Source: Gambelia wislizenii (lineage: Eukaryota; Chordata; Lepidosauria; Squamata; Crotaphytidae). From it: DNA of 64,000 bases. The stretch lies in assembly GCA_030847615.1 (NCBI GenBank), contig JAUMIR010000003.1:284016265-284080264 (forward strand), read 5' to 3'. Positions 1-10,103 of this stretch are shown piece by piece; position 1 is the first letter of the stretch, and each line of letters opens with the position of its first letter. The notes below the pieces were generated by a model. That model saw nothing but the letters and a program-made list of their open reading frames with translations, had not been told where the DNA came from and ran no database searches. Position numbers and translations under genes: made by a program.

Positions 1-780
1 GCACACCAACAGAAATAGCAAGTAATTAAGAAGCACAGCACCCAGCCATTAAAAACTGTGTCCTTGGCTGCCCAGTTGCTGAAAACTGGAATGATTAGAA
101 AGCAAGAGCCTTTGCTTGTCAGATGAATGATAAGCCCCCTGCCCCTGCCAGCCTACCCTCCTGTGGAAGGACGTTTCACCTTCAGAGAGCAGCCACAGAA
201 AAAATCCTATCATGGGTCTCCACCAATGTGCCTCTCAGAGTGTCTGAAGAACCGTCTACCTCCCCTGTGGATCGCAAATCCTAGGGCCCCATCTATATGA
301 GGGGAAAAAATCCAGAGTACCTCACAGTATTGGCATTTTGCAGCAGCAGTGACTTGCCTTAACAGTGGTTTTGGTCCCAGAAGCCCCCAGAAGCTTTGCA
401 TGCCAGATGGCGGCTGCAAGTGATTTATTCACATTAGTACTTTGCTGCTGACCTTTTTTTTAAAAGTTGTCTAAGGCCCCCTGGAGTGATACAGCGATTT
501 TTTGAGTTAAAGGGACAGCAAAAAAACAAAAAACCCATCCTGTTTTATCGCCTTAGTGATTGCTTGCTAAGGCAAAAATCCAACAGGGTGGCAGCAGGTG
601 CTTGCCCTATTAGTAAGCTCCACCCCCCGCGTTCACCCAGCCAATTAGCTTTAAGCTTCCTCTCATATGGGAAAGCAATTAAAAGCAAATCACTTGTCCG
701 ACAAGCAGGAATGCGCATCCCCTTTGTGAAGGCTTTCCCAGCACTGTTTTTGCCATTTTGGGGACCCCTCCTTCTGAATA
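1..780. other. unique sequence, nothing recognised
   Basis: No repeat family, RNA gene or convincing exon is visible. Short open frames on both strands have no recognisable motif. Confidence 0.5.
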
Positions 781-1035
781 CAGTAGGACCCCCATATCCA
801 CTGATTCATTATCCACTGATTCAGTTATCCACAGTTTCAGTTTCAGCACAGCTAGCAGAGTCCTCCTAGAAAATGTGTCCCCTCTAGCCATTTCTAGGTC
901 CTCCAAGGCAACTCTATGGTATTTTAAACAAGAAGTCTCATTATTTTCAATGGTGTTCGCTATTATCTATACCGAGTTTTTGGTATCCATGGATCCCCTG
1001 GAACCAATCCATTGTGGATACCAGGATCCTACTTT
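781..1035. mobile_element. Tigger-like MITE, copy 1
   Basis: The left end reads CAGTAGGACCCCCATATCC after a TA dinucleotide. The right end is its inverse (GGATACCAGGATCCTACT). The same roughly 250-bp unit recurs at 1,249, 2,795 and 4,841. CAGTNGTCCCCC-type ends plus TA targets are known from pogo/Tigger (Tc1/mariner) elements. There is no transposase frame, so it is nonautonomous. Family placement is inference from the ends. Confidence 0.8.
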
Positions 1036-1248
1036 ACTTGGATTGATGCGGGATCCCATTAAGATAGATCGCATTCCCAACGAATTCCATGAGGTTTCCC
1101 CCTGTACTGTTTGGACAACCCTGAAAGTATGATCATTATTACAAGTTGATTCACTTCTGTTGTGCCCTTCCTTCAAAATCAAAGCAGCTGACGTAAATTA
1201 AAACAAACACATAAGAACCTGGGCAAAGACATAAAGATTGCAAAAGGC

Positions 1249-1500
1249 AGTAGGACCCCCATGTCCACTGATTCATTATCCACGGATTCAATTATCCACG
1301 TCACACAAAACAGCAGACCTATCATAGAGTCTTCCTAGAAAATGTGTGCTCTCTAGCCATTTTCTAGGTCCTCCAAGGCAACTCTGTGGTATTTTAAACC
1401 AGAAGTTCCATTATATTCTATGGTGTTCGCTATTATCCACGGTTTTCAGTATCTACGCCCCCCCGAACCAATCTCCAGCGGATACGGGGGCCCTCCTGTA
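1249..1500. mobile_element. Tigger-like MITE, copy 2
   Basis: Begins CAGTAGGACCCCCATGTCC and ends with the inverse (GATACGGGGGCCCTCCTG). The interior matches copy 1, including a shared CTAGGTCCTCCAAGGCAACT segment. The left flank is not TA. The right end lies inside the 14-bp direct repeat that brackets the next feature. Confidence 0.8.
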
Positions 1501-1505
1501 GTTAA

Positions 1506-2026
1506 TATATTTTATTCAAAGATATATTCAGAATTCTCATCCACAAAGCTTTAAGTACAGTAAATACATATTTGATTTTAACACTATTATATATATAAAA
1601 AATTAAACTTAAAGATTCTTTACATATTTATCCATTTACCAAATATATATTCTCGACCCAAAGCTGTTTTCTATTTCTCTATATCCAATATTTACATTTT
1701 CAGGATCTTTACTTCCCACTTTTACCTTTCCCAAACCGGAGTATATTATTAATTAAATACATAATCCTTGTTTCCTGTTTCTTGAATATTTCCCATTCTT
1801 CTAATTATTTGCTACTTATCCTTGTTGAGTTAGACTTCCAATTAACTCTATATACATATACACCTACATATATATATATATACATATAGATGTTTATTAC
1901 AATTTATAATTAGATTGATATATTATATGTGTAAACACATATACACACACATATACATGTATATATACTTCTCTTTTAAAAGTCTATATTTTTCCAGAAT
2001 GTTTTCATAGGTTTCCAATCACGGGT
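1506..2026. mobile_element. AT-rich insertion bracketed by 14-bp direct repeats
   Basis: CCTCCTGTAGTTAA occurs at 1,492-1,505 and again at 2,027-2,040. The first copy is the end of the neighbouring Tigger MITE plus its flank. The 521 bp between is strongly AT-rich, with (TA)n stretches. A 14-bp exact target duplication fits target-primed (LINE-type) retrotransposition, but no coding sequence or clear poly(A) tail identifies the source. Duplication by replication slippage is possible. Confidence 0.55.
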
Positions 2027-2089
2027 CCTCCTGTAGTTAAAACAGGCTTGTATAGGAGAACTTGGTGTTTCAGGAAACCTGGACCCGAA

Positions 2090-2662
2090 CGCATACAGTA
2101 CACAGCACAGCACTATGAACTGTGCCGGGGCAGGAGATGCTTTCAGAACCAGAGTCCGTGGAGAGCTTGGCCGAAGCCGGGCCTCTCTCCCTCAAGGGAG
2201 GCGCTGTTTGGTTCTGCGGGAAGTCCCGCACCCGGCCTGGGGTCTCCCGCAAAGCCTCCCCCGTCTAGCCAGCCAGCCAGCCAGCCCGCCCCCTCCAGGC
2301 ACCAACCTCTCGCTCGCTCGCTCGCCCCTCTCTCTGCCGTCCCTGCCCGTCATACGGGTGTGTGTTGGGGGGAGCCGAGCCGAGCCCACCGGCCCCCTCC
2401 CGTCAAGGCGGCTCCGACATGGCTCCGCGCAGCAGCAGCAGCACCACCAGCAGCCCCCCTCCCAGCCTCCGCGTCTTTTCCAAACCGAAAGCAAAGCGGG
2501 GTCCAGGCGAGGGAAGGAGGGCAGGGCGGGACTTTTCGCATCCGCTGCCGGGGCCAAGCTCGAGGAGGGCGAAGGCCAGGGGCCGAGGGGTGGGCGGGCT
2601 GGCTGGCGACGGCCTAGCGGGAAGAGAGGCGTTTTCCTCAACTGAGCCTCCTCCCGGGTAGG
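2090..2662. promoter_or_regulatory. CpG island, candidate promoter
   Basis: This is the only long stretch in the window that is both GC-rich and rich in CpG. It has GC-box-like GGGCGGG near 2,524 and 2,588, a (CAGC)n run near 2,265 and a (CGCT)n run near 2,310. CpG islands of this size in vertebrates usually mark transcription start regions. The direction of transcription cannot be read from sequence alone. No TATA box is evident, as is typical of such promoters. Confidence 0.55.
2419..2661 (+). CDS. possible 5' exon or upstream ORF in CpG island
   Basis: An ATG at 2,419 with G at -3 and G at +4 opens an 80-codon frame beginning MAPRSSSSTTSSPPPSLRVF and ending at TAG 2,659-2,661. The frame is open upstream to about 2,362. 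It is Ser/Pro/Arg/Gly-rich and low-complexity, without a domain I recognise. A GT for a weak donor overlaps the stop (GGGTAGGC). GC-rich DNA often has chance open frames, so this could be untranslated leader. No function is proposed. Confidence 0.2.
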   Translation: MAPRSSSSTTSSPPPSLRVFSKPKAKRGPGEGRRAGRDFSHPLPGPSSRRAKARGRGVGGLAGDGLAGREAFSSTEPPPG

Positions 2663-2794
2663 CAGCCTTCCTCTTCGTGGCCTCTACAAGCTCGGCTTAA
2701 TCACATGTTTCAACATAAGGGGTTTAGGGTCCTTGCTTGAACCCATTAATTCTCTCCCCTTCCCCATTTCCGATTGTACATTATATATGAACTA

Positions 2795-3044
2795 CAGTAG
2801 GGCCCCCGTATCCACTGATTCATTATCCACTGATTCAATTATCCATGGGACACAAAACAGCATACCTACCATACAGTCTTCCAAGCAAATGTGTCCTCTC
2901 TAGTCATTTACTAGGTCCTCCAAGGCAAGCTATGGTATTTTAAACTAGAAGTCCCATTATTTTCAATGGTGTTTGCTATTATCCACGGTTTTTAGTATCC
3001 ACGCCACCCGAGAGCCAATTCCCAGTGGATACAGGGGTCCTACT
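2795..3044. mobile_element. Tigger-like MITE, copy 3
   Basis: Preceded by TA. The left end is CAGTAGGGCCCCCGTATCC and the right end is the inverse, GGATACAGGGGTCCTACTT. The interior is collinear with copies 1, 2 and 4. Confidence 0.82.
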
Positions 3045-3477
3045 TTATTGAGTTTATGCCACCCACAACCCTTAATCACACACCACATTTTCCACTTTGG
3101 ATTGAATAAGTGGCATCACCAACAAAAAAGGGGGCATCGAAGGAGCAAAATCTGTTTCTGGTTAGGCAACCTGCAACCTGTCTTAGAGAGAACTGCCATG
3201 TCCTTTTTAAAAAGCATAGATGGAAGGCATGAGAGTTTTAGCCTAGTGTAGTGACCTTAGCACTGGCTTGTCCAGTGTGATTGGAGACTATTTCAGTTTG
3301 TGCAACCTGAGGGTGTGGAGAGGCTCCTTGGATTCTTTAATCTTTATTGGAAATTATGTTTTAAATGTGTTTTAACTGTTTTTAATAATGATTTTAATTA
3401 TATTGTTGTTTATTTTTTTTAAAGTATTGTAAATTAAAGTTTTAGCTTGATCTTTTAAAATTATTGAAAGCCATAGA

Positions 3478-3592
3478 TTTTCATTGGGGTTTTCTGGGCT
3501 TTGAGGCTGTGTTCCAGAACATGGCCTCACAATCCAGAAAAAAACCAAGGAAAATTTATGGATGTCGGCTGTGAAAGACTTTGACTTCATGT
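3478..3592. repeat. inverted pair of Penelope-like tail fragments
   Basis: The right half (GAACATGGCCTCACAATCC through GGATGTCGGCTGTGAAAG) matches the insertion at 34,873-35,028. The left half (GGGTTTTCTGGGCTTTGAGG) is the same repeat in the opposite direction, so the segment folds on itself. I recall this tail as common in lizard DNA and probably Penelope-like. That family assignment is from memory and uncertain. Confidence 0.5.
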
Positions 3593-3711
3593 TGTAAGCC
3601 ACCTTGATTTCCATAGTGGGAGAAAAGTGGGATATAAATTATACAGAGAGAGCGACAGAGAGAAAGAGAGAGATAAATACTGGTTTGAGTGTTGCACTAG
3701 GATACTCGAAC

Positions 3712-4176
3712 TGAGCTCCTTTCACTTCCTGGTTTAAAATCCCAGTCCTTCTCGTGAGAAGACAAGAGTGTCGGAAATCCAAACATAAAAAGTGAAATAA
3801 AATACAAAAAGTTACACCAAGCACCTAAAAATACTTAAAACATAACAAGTAACCCGGGGGTGGTGGTGGTACAAAAAAGTGTGTCACTTATCTGTATGTC
3901 CCTATCTCACCCAGAAGTGTTCCGGCACGGACCTCCCAGCAGCCCTCCGTGGGGATCATGCCAACATAAAAGGGCACCTTTTCAGACGCACAAACATGCA
4001 TTACAGAAACGGAATGGGGGATCTATTGACAGCTTAGCCCATCAATCAAAAGCAGGGCCGGTGGAACGGCAGCAGCACAGGTGCATGACAAGATGGGAAC
4101 GATGTCTGAAAAGGAAGCCCTTTAGCGATCTCCTGGCATAGTGATAAAGCCATATTTAGTGCGTCTGATCGTCTCC
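3712..4176. mobile_element. dispersed repeat, truncated copy of the 13.35-kb element
   Basis: Collinear with 13,495-13,963 over about 465 bp. Shared blocks include TTATCTGTATGTCC, CTCACCCAGAAGTGTTC, CGGAATGGGGGAT and GGAACGGCAGCAG. The right end (GCGTCTGATCGTCTCC) matches the inverted end of the 13.35-kb copy. The left third is missing here. No coding capacity is visible. Confidence 0.65.
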
Positions 4177-4840
4177 TTAGTAACATGCAAACATAATTAG
4201 ACCTTATGCTTACGTAAGCATTGTTTTTGTCACTGCAGAGAATGGTGTTCCCTCCAGAGAGTCAGCTTGTCTCCCAGAATTCACCTAGTTGAAGCAATAA
4301 ATGGCCCCACAGCCATTCCCTTGGTGATGGAGAGTGGAGGGGAAGCATCTGGCTATTTTCTCCTAGCCAAGCACACACCAGTGGCATCATTTGCTGATTC
4401 TCAGTAGGTGTTTTTGGTCTGTATTTGACTATTAGCCAGCTTCTTTGATCCCGCTGCTCTCCCGCTAGCCACACAATGGCTGGGAGGAAGGGGGACTGTA
4501 GCAGTGAAACAGTGAGTCTGGGGAGAGGTGACAGGGGAGCCGTAGCAGAGTTTTGAATGCAGAAGCCTTATGCTACACACAGTTCCTCAGCCATTGACAG
4601 AACCATAAAAACCATGTGTACATCATAGTGATTCTTAGCAGATATCTACCACTTCAGAATTCACAGATGGTATAATAAAAATCTGCCCCCCCCCCACTAT
4701 GTTACAAAATGGGTATCTATAGCAGCAGGGCCGGTTTAAGGAATTTTGGGGCCCCCTGCAATGCTTTACTTTGGGGTCCCCATATGTTTGTCTCAGATCA
4801 ATGTAACCTAACCTATTCACCGTACAGGATGTTCAGATTA

Positions 4841-5077
4841 TAGTAGGACCCCTGTATCCATGGATTCATTATCCATGGGACACAAAACAGCACACCTACC
4901 ATAGAGTCTTCCTAGAAAATGTGTCTTCCCTAGCCCTTTTCTAGGCCCTCCAAGGCAACTCTATGGTATTTTAAACCAGAAGTCCCATTATCTTCAATGG
5001 CGTTCACTATTATTCATGGTTTTCAGAATCCACACACCCCCCCGAACCAATCCCCAGTGGATAAGAGGGGCCTACTA
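4841..5077. mobile_element. Tigger-like MITE, copy 4
   Basis: Same family as copies 1-3, starting TAGTAGGACCCCTGTATCC and ending with the inverse AGAGGGGCCTACTA. It is nested in the 2.46-kb hAT element. The first base of the terminal repeat has changed C to T. Confidence 0.8.
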
Positions 5078-5194
5078 TATTACATAATTTGCCACCAATA
5101 GTTTAGTTTAAAAACTATATTATAGGCACTAACATAATATTTTTTGTTTATTAGCAATTAATGTAATGGTGTAGATTTCCTCAAAGAAAATAAA

Positions 5195-5826
5195 GAGTAG
5201 ACTACAAGCTAAACATGAATTAGCAGTGTGATGCAGCAGCAAAAAATGCCAATGCAATTCTAGGCTGCATTAATAGAAGTAGTGTCTAGATCAAGGGAAG
5301 TAATAGTATCAATCCATTCTGCTTTGGTCAGACCTCACCTGGAATACCGTTTCCAATTCTGGGCACAACAATTCAAGAAAGATACTGAGAAGGATGGTGG
5401 GAGGTCTGGAAGCCATTATGCTCTATGAGGAATGGCTTAGGGAGCTGGGTATGCTTAGCCTGGAGAAGAGAAGGTTGAGAGGTGACATGATAGCCATGTT
5501 TAAATATTTGAAGGGATGTCATACTGAGAAAGGAGCAAGCTTGTTTTCTGCTACACCAGAGACTAGGACACAGAGCCATGGGTTCAAACTACAGGAAAAG
5601 AGTTTCCACCTGAATATTGGGAAGAACCTCCTGACAGTAAGAGCTGTTTGGAAGTGGAATACACTGCCTTGGAGTGTGGTGGAGTCTCCTTCTTTGGGTT
5701 TTTTTAAACATAGTTTGGATGGCCATCTGTCAGGAATGCTTGGATTGTGTGTTCCTGCAGGTTAGAAGCTGATTGGATGGGATCGCTGTTGGGGTCCCTT
5801 CCAGCCCTATGATTCTATGATTCTAG
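5195..5826 (+). pseudogene. CR1 LINE 3' fragment
   Basis: This is the C-terminal end of a CR1 reverse transcriptase ORF and its 3' UTR. It starts within the sequence that matches VDHKLNMSQQCDAAAK in a younger copy at 22.9 kb. It continues through the diagnostic block RLRGDMIAMFKYLKGCHTE and ends in the CR1-type repeat ATTCTATGATTCTA with no poly(A). Frameshifts and stops break the frame. It is 5'-truncated, as usual for CR1, and nested in the hAT element. Confidence 0.9.
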
Positions 5827-5938
5827 GCTGCATTTAGAGCCTGGGAAAGTTACTCTTGGATTACACCTCCCAGAATTCTCCGGCCAGCACCCTTCTCAAG
5901 GTCTGGTTGCATTGTTCCTTTTCCAGCATTCCCTAGCC

Positions 5939-6287
5939 CAGTGGTTCTTAACTTGGGGTCCGCAATGTCCTCACAGGGGGTCCACAGAGGCTTGAAGGCT
6001 GCTTGGCCCACCTCCTCTCTGTAGTGGAGCAGCCACATGACAGGAACCAAGGCAAAGGCTGGCTGGCTTGGCCTGCACATTGCTATTCAATCCACTCCAG
6101 CCACAAACCTGCAGGAAGAAACAAGAGTGTCTTTGAGGGAAAGTTTGATGGATGGTGTAATTGTATTGTTGTTGTTAGCTATTATTATTAGCTATTATTA
6201 TTACGGTTTTAAATCTTGAGTTAAGTCTTGGGGCAACAAAAGATATTTAAAGGGGGTCCTTGGTAAAGTAAAGGTTAAGAACCACTG
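5939..6287. mobile_element. hAT-A MITE, complete copy
   Basis: Terminal inverted repeats CAGTGGTTCTTAAC and GTTAAGAACCACTG bound a 349-bp unit. The flanking octamers CCCTAGCC and CTCTAGGC match at 6 of 8 positions, as expected for an aged hAT target duplication. It is in the reverse orientation to the copy at 10,104, sharing the GGGGTCC, AAGACTTAACTCAAGATTTA and GGCTCCTATCATGTGGC-type blocks. The CAGTGGTTCT end resembles Charlie-group hATs. Confidence 0.85.
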
Positions 6288-6410
6288 CTCTAGGCCAATG
6301 CCTCTCACATAACACTAATGCGATACTGGTGTTTTAGTGACAACAATAAAACCATTGTTCCCAGTAATATTACTCCAAATTTTAATTTATATTCTTTATA
6401 TTCTTCTGTT

Positions 6411-6652
6411 AAAGAGCTAGAGTGTTGTAGAAGTTTCAGCATTGCCCTATGACTGTGGAGACCAGGGTTTGAATCCTTACTCAGCCATGAATACCCACAG
6501 GCTGACCTTGGGCAAGTCACACTCTCTCAGCCTCAAAGGAAGTCAAAGGCAGACCCCCTTTGAACAAACCTTCCCTAGAAAACCCCATGGTAGGTTGGCC
6601 TTAGTCAGAAATGATCTTGAAGGCACATGGGCAAACACACACAAATTTCTTA
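6411..6652 (+). mobile_element. tRNA-derived CORE-SINE, diverged copy
   Basis: A degraded tRNA-like head with a B-box-like GGGTTTGAATCC near 6,465 is followed by the CORE block TGACCTTGGGCAAGTCAC. It then has the CCTAGAAAACCCCATGGTAGG and TTGAAGGCACA tail shared with the copy at 58.8 kb. Nested in the 2.46-kb hAT element. Confidence 0.82.
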
Positions 6653-6780
6653 TGCAGGCTGAACTCAGTTGGCAGCAAGGGGAGGAAGCTGAAGAAGACC
6701 AAGGGGGAAAGGGAGGGGAGAGGAACCAAGACATGTTAAAAGCAGCTGGAAAGATGGGCTGGAGGGAATCTATGTGCAAG

Positions 6781-6990
6781 GAAGGAAAGGAAAGGAAAGG
6801 AAAGGGAGGGAAAGGAAAGGAAAGGAAAGGAAAGGAAAGAAGCCCTTTCTGAGGGAGACAACCCTCAAATTCCCTGTCTCTCTCTCTCACACACACTCAC
6901 CCTCTCCGACGTGCCTCTCCCTCCAGCTTCTGCCACGGAGGGCTGCTGTTTCTTTCTCTTTCTCTTTCTCTTTCTCTTTCTCTTTCTCTT
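6781..6990. repeat. (GGAAA)n and (CTTTCT)n microsatellites
   Basis: A purine run of GGAAA units (6,781-6,838) is followed about 110 bp later by a pyrimidine run of TTTCTC units (6,949-6,990). The two runs are roughly complementary in composition, so the strand could form an intramolecular purine/pyrimidine duplex. Both lie inside the hAT element. Confidence 0.85.
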
Positions 6991-7562
6991 TAGTTTTGGA
7001 GAGGCTGTTTTGTTTGTTTTTTAAAAAAAGCCAGCAGGAGGTTTTTGGAGGAGGAGGGTAAGAGGGGGCTCCTCCCAGCTGTCTCCTGGCTGTTTCCTTC
7101 GTCGGATTAAGGAGGCCAACACGGGGCCCTCTCTTGACCTCGGGGCCCCTGCCAGTGCTGATTTGGCAGACAGGTTAAACCGGCCCTGTATAGCAGCTAT
7201 CATCATGGATATATGGCATTTTTAATAGGAACTCTCCCTCAACTACCATCAAATCACATATATTCCCACAGATTACTCTGTCACATGCCAGGGTTTCACA
7301 GTGTGAAAGCAACACAATAACAATGTCCAAGGCACAAAACATTCATAGATTATTCCTTGAAAATCCGTTTCTCTCCCCACTACAATATGGCCCAAAATGG
7401 GGATCTACTGTGTAGCACATATCCTCATGGATATTTGGCATTTTTAACAGGAATTCTCCCTCAGCTACCATCAAATCACATATATCTCTACAGAGTACCA
7501 AAGTACAGTAACACAAAAGCAAAGTCCAAGGCACAGCATGTCATGGAATCTCAGTTTAAATA

Positions 7563-7650
7563 TGCCCAGGTGATATAGCAATTACGTAGAGAATTGGACT
7601 GGTGCCTGGGAGGTTTTGTTCCTCACTTAACCATGACACTCTAGCTGACC
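7563..7650 (+). mobile_element. SINE head fragment
   Basis: GAATTGGACTGGTGCCTGGG followed by CTGACCTTGG matches the tRNA-like head and the start of the CORE region of the SINE at 58.8 kb. The rest of the SINE is replaced by LINE sequence. Confidence 0.5.
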
Positions 7651-8092
7651 TTGGAGATCAGTGATTCAAATGCCAAGTCTGGTTGCAGAAAGCACAGCAG
7701 AAGGTCCCCTTGGTTGATGTTTCCGGGTTGTGATTCTTTCTGCGTTGGCGTTTCTCTTCAAGACTTGTTCGCTTGTTGGTGATCAATTTGGCCGAGCCTG
7801 ACATGTTGTTTCAAGGAGTCCTTGTATCACTTTTTTTGAGCACCCCTCCTACGCTGACCCGTGGCGAGTTCACCGTAGAGTACTATTTTTGGGAGGCGAT
7901 GGTCCTCCTTCCTAGAAATGTGCACTGCCCAGCGCAGCTGCATTCTCAATATCATGGTCTCCATGCTGGTGATCCCTGCTTGCTCAAGGACAGCAACGTT
8001 TTTCACATAGTCAGTCCAGTGTATATTTAGGATTGTGCATATACAGTGCTGATGAAAGTGCTCGAGGAGTTGTAAGTGGTGGCATTAGGTGG
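7651..8092 (-). pseudogene. LINE RT C-terminal fragment with internal deletions
   Basis: Read on the minus strand it matches the LINE fragment at 19,499-20,252 (the same blocks around GATGAAAGTGCTCGAGGAGT and GCAGAAAGCACAGCAGAAGG). It lacks an internal segment of about 80 bp and the 3' end. It shares the flank GAGATCAGTGATTCAAATGC with the 19.45-kb copy, outside the recognisable LINE sequence. It is broken and noncoding. Confidence 0.7.
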
Positions 8093-8940
8093 TCAATGTA
8101 GCATTAATTATAATGATGGCTTACTAACTTATAGACTTTAACATTCAAATTCTCAGGATAGCTATGTCCCTGTTATCATCATCTTTGCATTGATTAGCCA
8201 ATGTCAAATATTTTATCAAGTGTCTGATACATTTTTTACAAATCAGCTCATTCTAAGTTCAGATCCTGATCCTATGTAGAGTGACAGAAACTGAAACACA
8301 TCAATTTGAAAATAGTTGGATGTGCTTTATCAGCTCAGGTTGTACATCGGCATGAAAATGGAAGCTGTCCCCTAAAATATGTGTTTATGCTTCCAGATAT
8401 GTATGTCTTCATTTGCTCACCCATCCATCGCTATCTACCTTTGAATTCATAGTAATGTTTTGTTATGAGCTGAATTCTACATGACATCTAGCAGAGCCTA
8501 ATCTATTTAAGTCTCTGTGTTCTCCTGTTCTCCATCTTAAAAGTCTGATCATGCAGACTTGAGATTTTGATATCAAGCCAGCTCTTCCCTTTTCTCCCCA
8601 CTTCCCCTTTGTAATGTCTTGCTTGATGAACTGATGTTAAGATTTTGAAAGAAAGAAAGCTGGCTCACAATTTAGTGCATATTTGGCTGGATCTGTGCAT
8701 TTTGGAGCAACACTAAGCTGAAATTCAAGAATTCTTATTATATTTCTTTAACACAGAGAAAAACTCTCATCCAAAAGGTTATACAGTATATTCTGTTGAA
8801 AATTAAATAATCTTCAGACAAGGTAATAAAATTTCAGATCCATTAACAGCAGCATAGTAACTTCCATTGAGATCTAGGCCCCATCCCCACATAAGCCAAG
8901 AAGGGGAGTGGCCTCTGTCTGCATTGATATTCATCTAGAC
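8093..8940. other. unique sequence, nothing recognised
   Basis: AT-rich sequence without a repeat family or exon that I can identify. Confidence 0.45.
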
Positions 8941-9070
8941 CAGTGGCTCTTAACCTTTTTTTTTAACCAGGGACCTCCTTTAAATATCTTTTGTTGCTGT
9001 GGACCCCCAAGACTTAACTCAAGATTTAAAACCCTAACAACAAGAACAACACATAATAATAATAGCAGGC
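8941..9070 (+). mobile_element. hAT-A MITE, left-end fragment
   Basis: Starts CAGTGGCTCTTAACC and continues through GGACCCCCAAGACTTAACTC, as in the copy at 10,104, then stops matching near 9,070. Its left flanking octamer ATCTAGAC matches 7 of 8 bases with ACCTAGAC right of the 10,104-10,506 copy. The two pieces may therefore be the outer ends of one insertion. Confidence 0.75.
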
Positions 9071-9251
9071 AGTTCTGGATTAAATAAATTGTAGTCAGAA
9101 AGGTTAAAATGTCCAAGCTCTGCACAGGCTGCATGTTCTAGTAGCCCCCCTCCGCTACCCTGCCTGTTTTCCCCTCTAAGAATCTTTCACCAGGGGCAGG
9201 CTGGCAACTTCTATGTCAGTGGGGATGTGCTTGTGTGTGAATGCATTCCAG

Positions 9252-9998
9252 GGTTGCATTTACATGGGCAAATATTCCCCTAAATATACCGCTAAGATTG
9301 CTCATTGTTCCACAGATTGCTCTGCAGTATCGCCTCATTCAGAAGGGGGGAAGGTAAAAACCCCAAATATAGCGTCTCAGGGGATCTCGCTACTTTTGCC
9401 GGCTTATTTGGAAAGTAGCGTGACTTAGCGCATTATTGATTGTGTAAACAATCATTTTGCTAAGGGCTGTGTGAATTACCAGCAATCTTCCTGATACAGT
9501 TGCAGCAGAGCTGCACTGTGATTGGTTCTTATGATGAAGGGTGGGAAGGCAAGATGGTGGAGTCAGGAAGGAGACTCAGTAGTGATCAGGAAATCTTAAA
9601 ATCCTTCGTCTACTGCTTGCTTTGGTGCCAAGGGAAGTCTGTACAGGGAGCTATAACGGCTCAGTGTCAATCAGCTGTTATCCATGGAGAAAAAAATCTT
9701 CGTGTCTGCATTTTGATTTGGGGCCAGGGAGCTGCAGGGGGAGGCAATGGCTCAGTGTTGATCAGCTGTTAACCACGGAGTTGGGGCCAGGGCAGACATT
9801 CCTATTGCATTCTTTGTCCTTCTTTCCAATGCTTGGCCACCCCCCCCCCCAAATGGCCTGTCTGAACCACAAAGTGGAAAAAAAAGATCAAGAAAATACA
9901 ACTGTTTCCTCCATACACCGTGTAAACTACCCACCACTGGTGCAAAAAAACGCTTAAGTGCAATTTATCGCTATAAAACCTGCCATGTAATTGCAGCC
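9252..9998. mobile_element. CWG-flanked inverted-repeat element, copy 1
   Basis: The left end GGTTGCATTTACATGG and right end CCATGTAATTGCAGCC are inverted repeats. CAG flanks both sides (9,249-9,251 and 9,999-10,001). The left subterminal region shares CGCCTCATTCAGAAGGGGG, GTGCTGTGTGAATTACCAGC-type and GATTGGTT blocks with the elements at 29,111 and 45,109. The right subterminal region shares the TGCAATTTATCGCTATAAAA-type block. No transposase frame. Superfamily unassigned. Confidence 0.78.
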
Positions 9999-10049
9999 CA
10001 GGAGTTAGTTTTAGAGGAATTATCCAATATTCTGCCATTATTTAAAGAA

Positions 10050-10103
10050 TTGGGTTCAGCACTTTGGGTAGCTCCTTTAAAATTCAGACTAAAACCTGTA
10101 GTG
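10050..10103. repeat. partial arm of the 200-bp foldback family
   Basis: CAGCACTTTGGGTAGCTCC and AATTCAGACTAAAACCTG match the right arm of the elements at 25,303 and 51,863. The left arm is too diverged or absent. Confidence 0.5.

Larger units (their letters stand above)
4726..7188. mobile_element. nonautonomous hAT transposon, 2.46 kb, with nested insertions
   Basis: The ends are perfect 14-bp inverted repeats, CAGGGCCGGTTTAA and TTAAACCGGCCCTG. An exact 8-bp direct repeat TATAGCAG sits outside at 4,718-4,725 and 7,189-7,196. An 8-bp target duplication with CAG-starting ends is diagnostic of hAT. No transposase frame is seen. It contains a Tigger MITE, a CR1 fragment, a hAT-A MITE, a SINE and two pyrimidine/purine microsatellites, all younger than its own insertion. 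Confidence 0.88.
4690..7575. repeat. tandem duplication of unique sequence, first unit split by a hAT element
   Basis: Sequence flanking the hAT element (4,690-4,725 joined to 7,189-7,340) reappears at about 7,371-7,575. Shared blocks are ATGGATAT-TGGCATTTTTAA, CTCCCTCA-CTACCATC and AAATCACATATAT. The second unit, with GGGGATCTACTGTGTAGCAC in place of the element, acts as an uninterrupted paralogue of the insertion site. Confidence 0.7.

Noticed and set aside
2192..2641. 149-codon minus-strand frame in the CpG island
   Set aside because: GC-rich low-complexity frame overlapping others on both strands. No support for coding.
5394..5765. 123-codon open frame
   Set aside because: It is CR1 ORF2 C-terminal sequence out of context, not a host gene.
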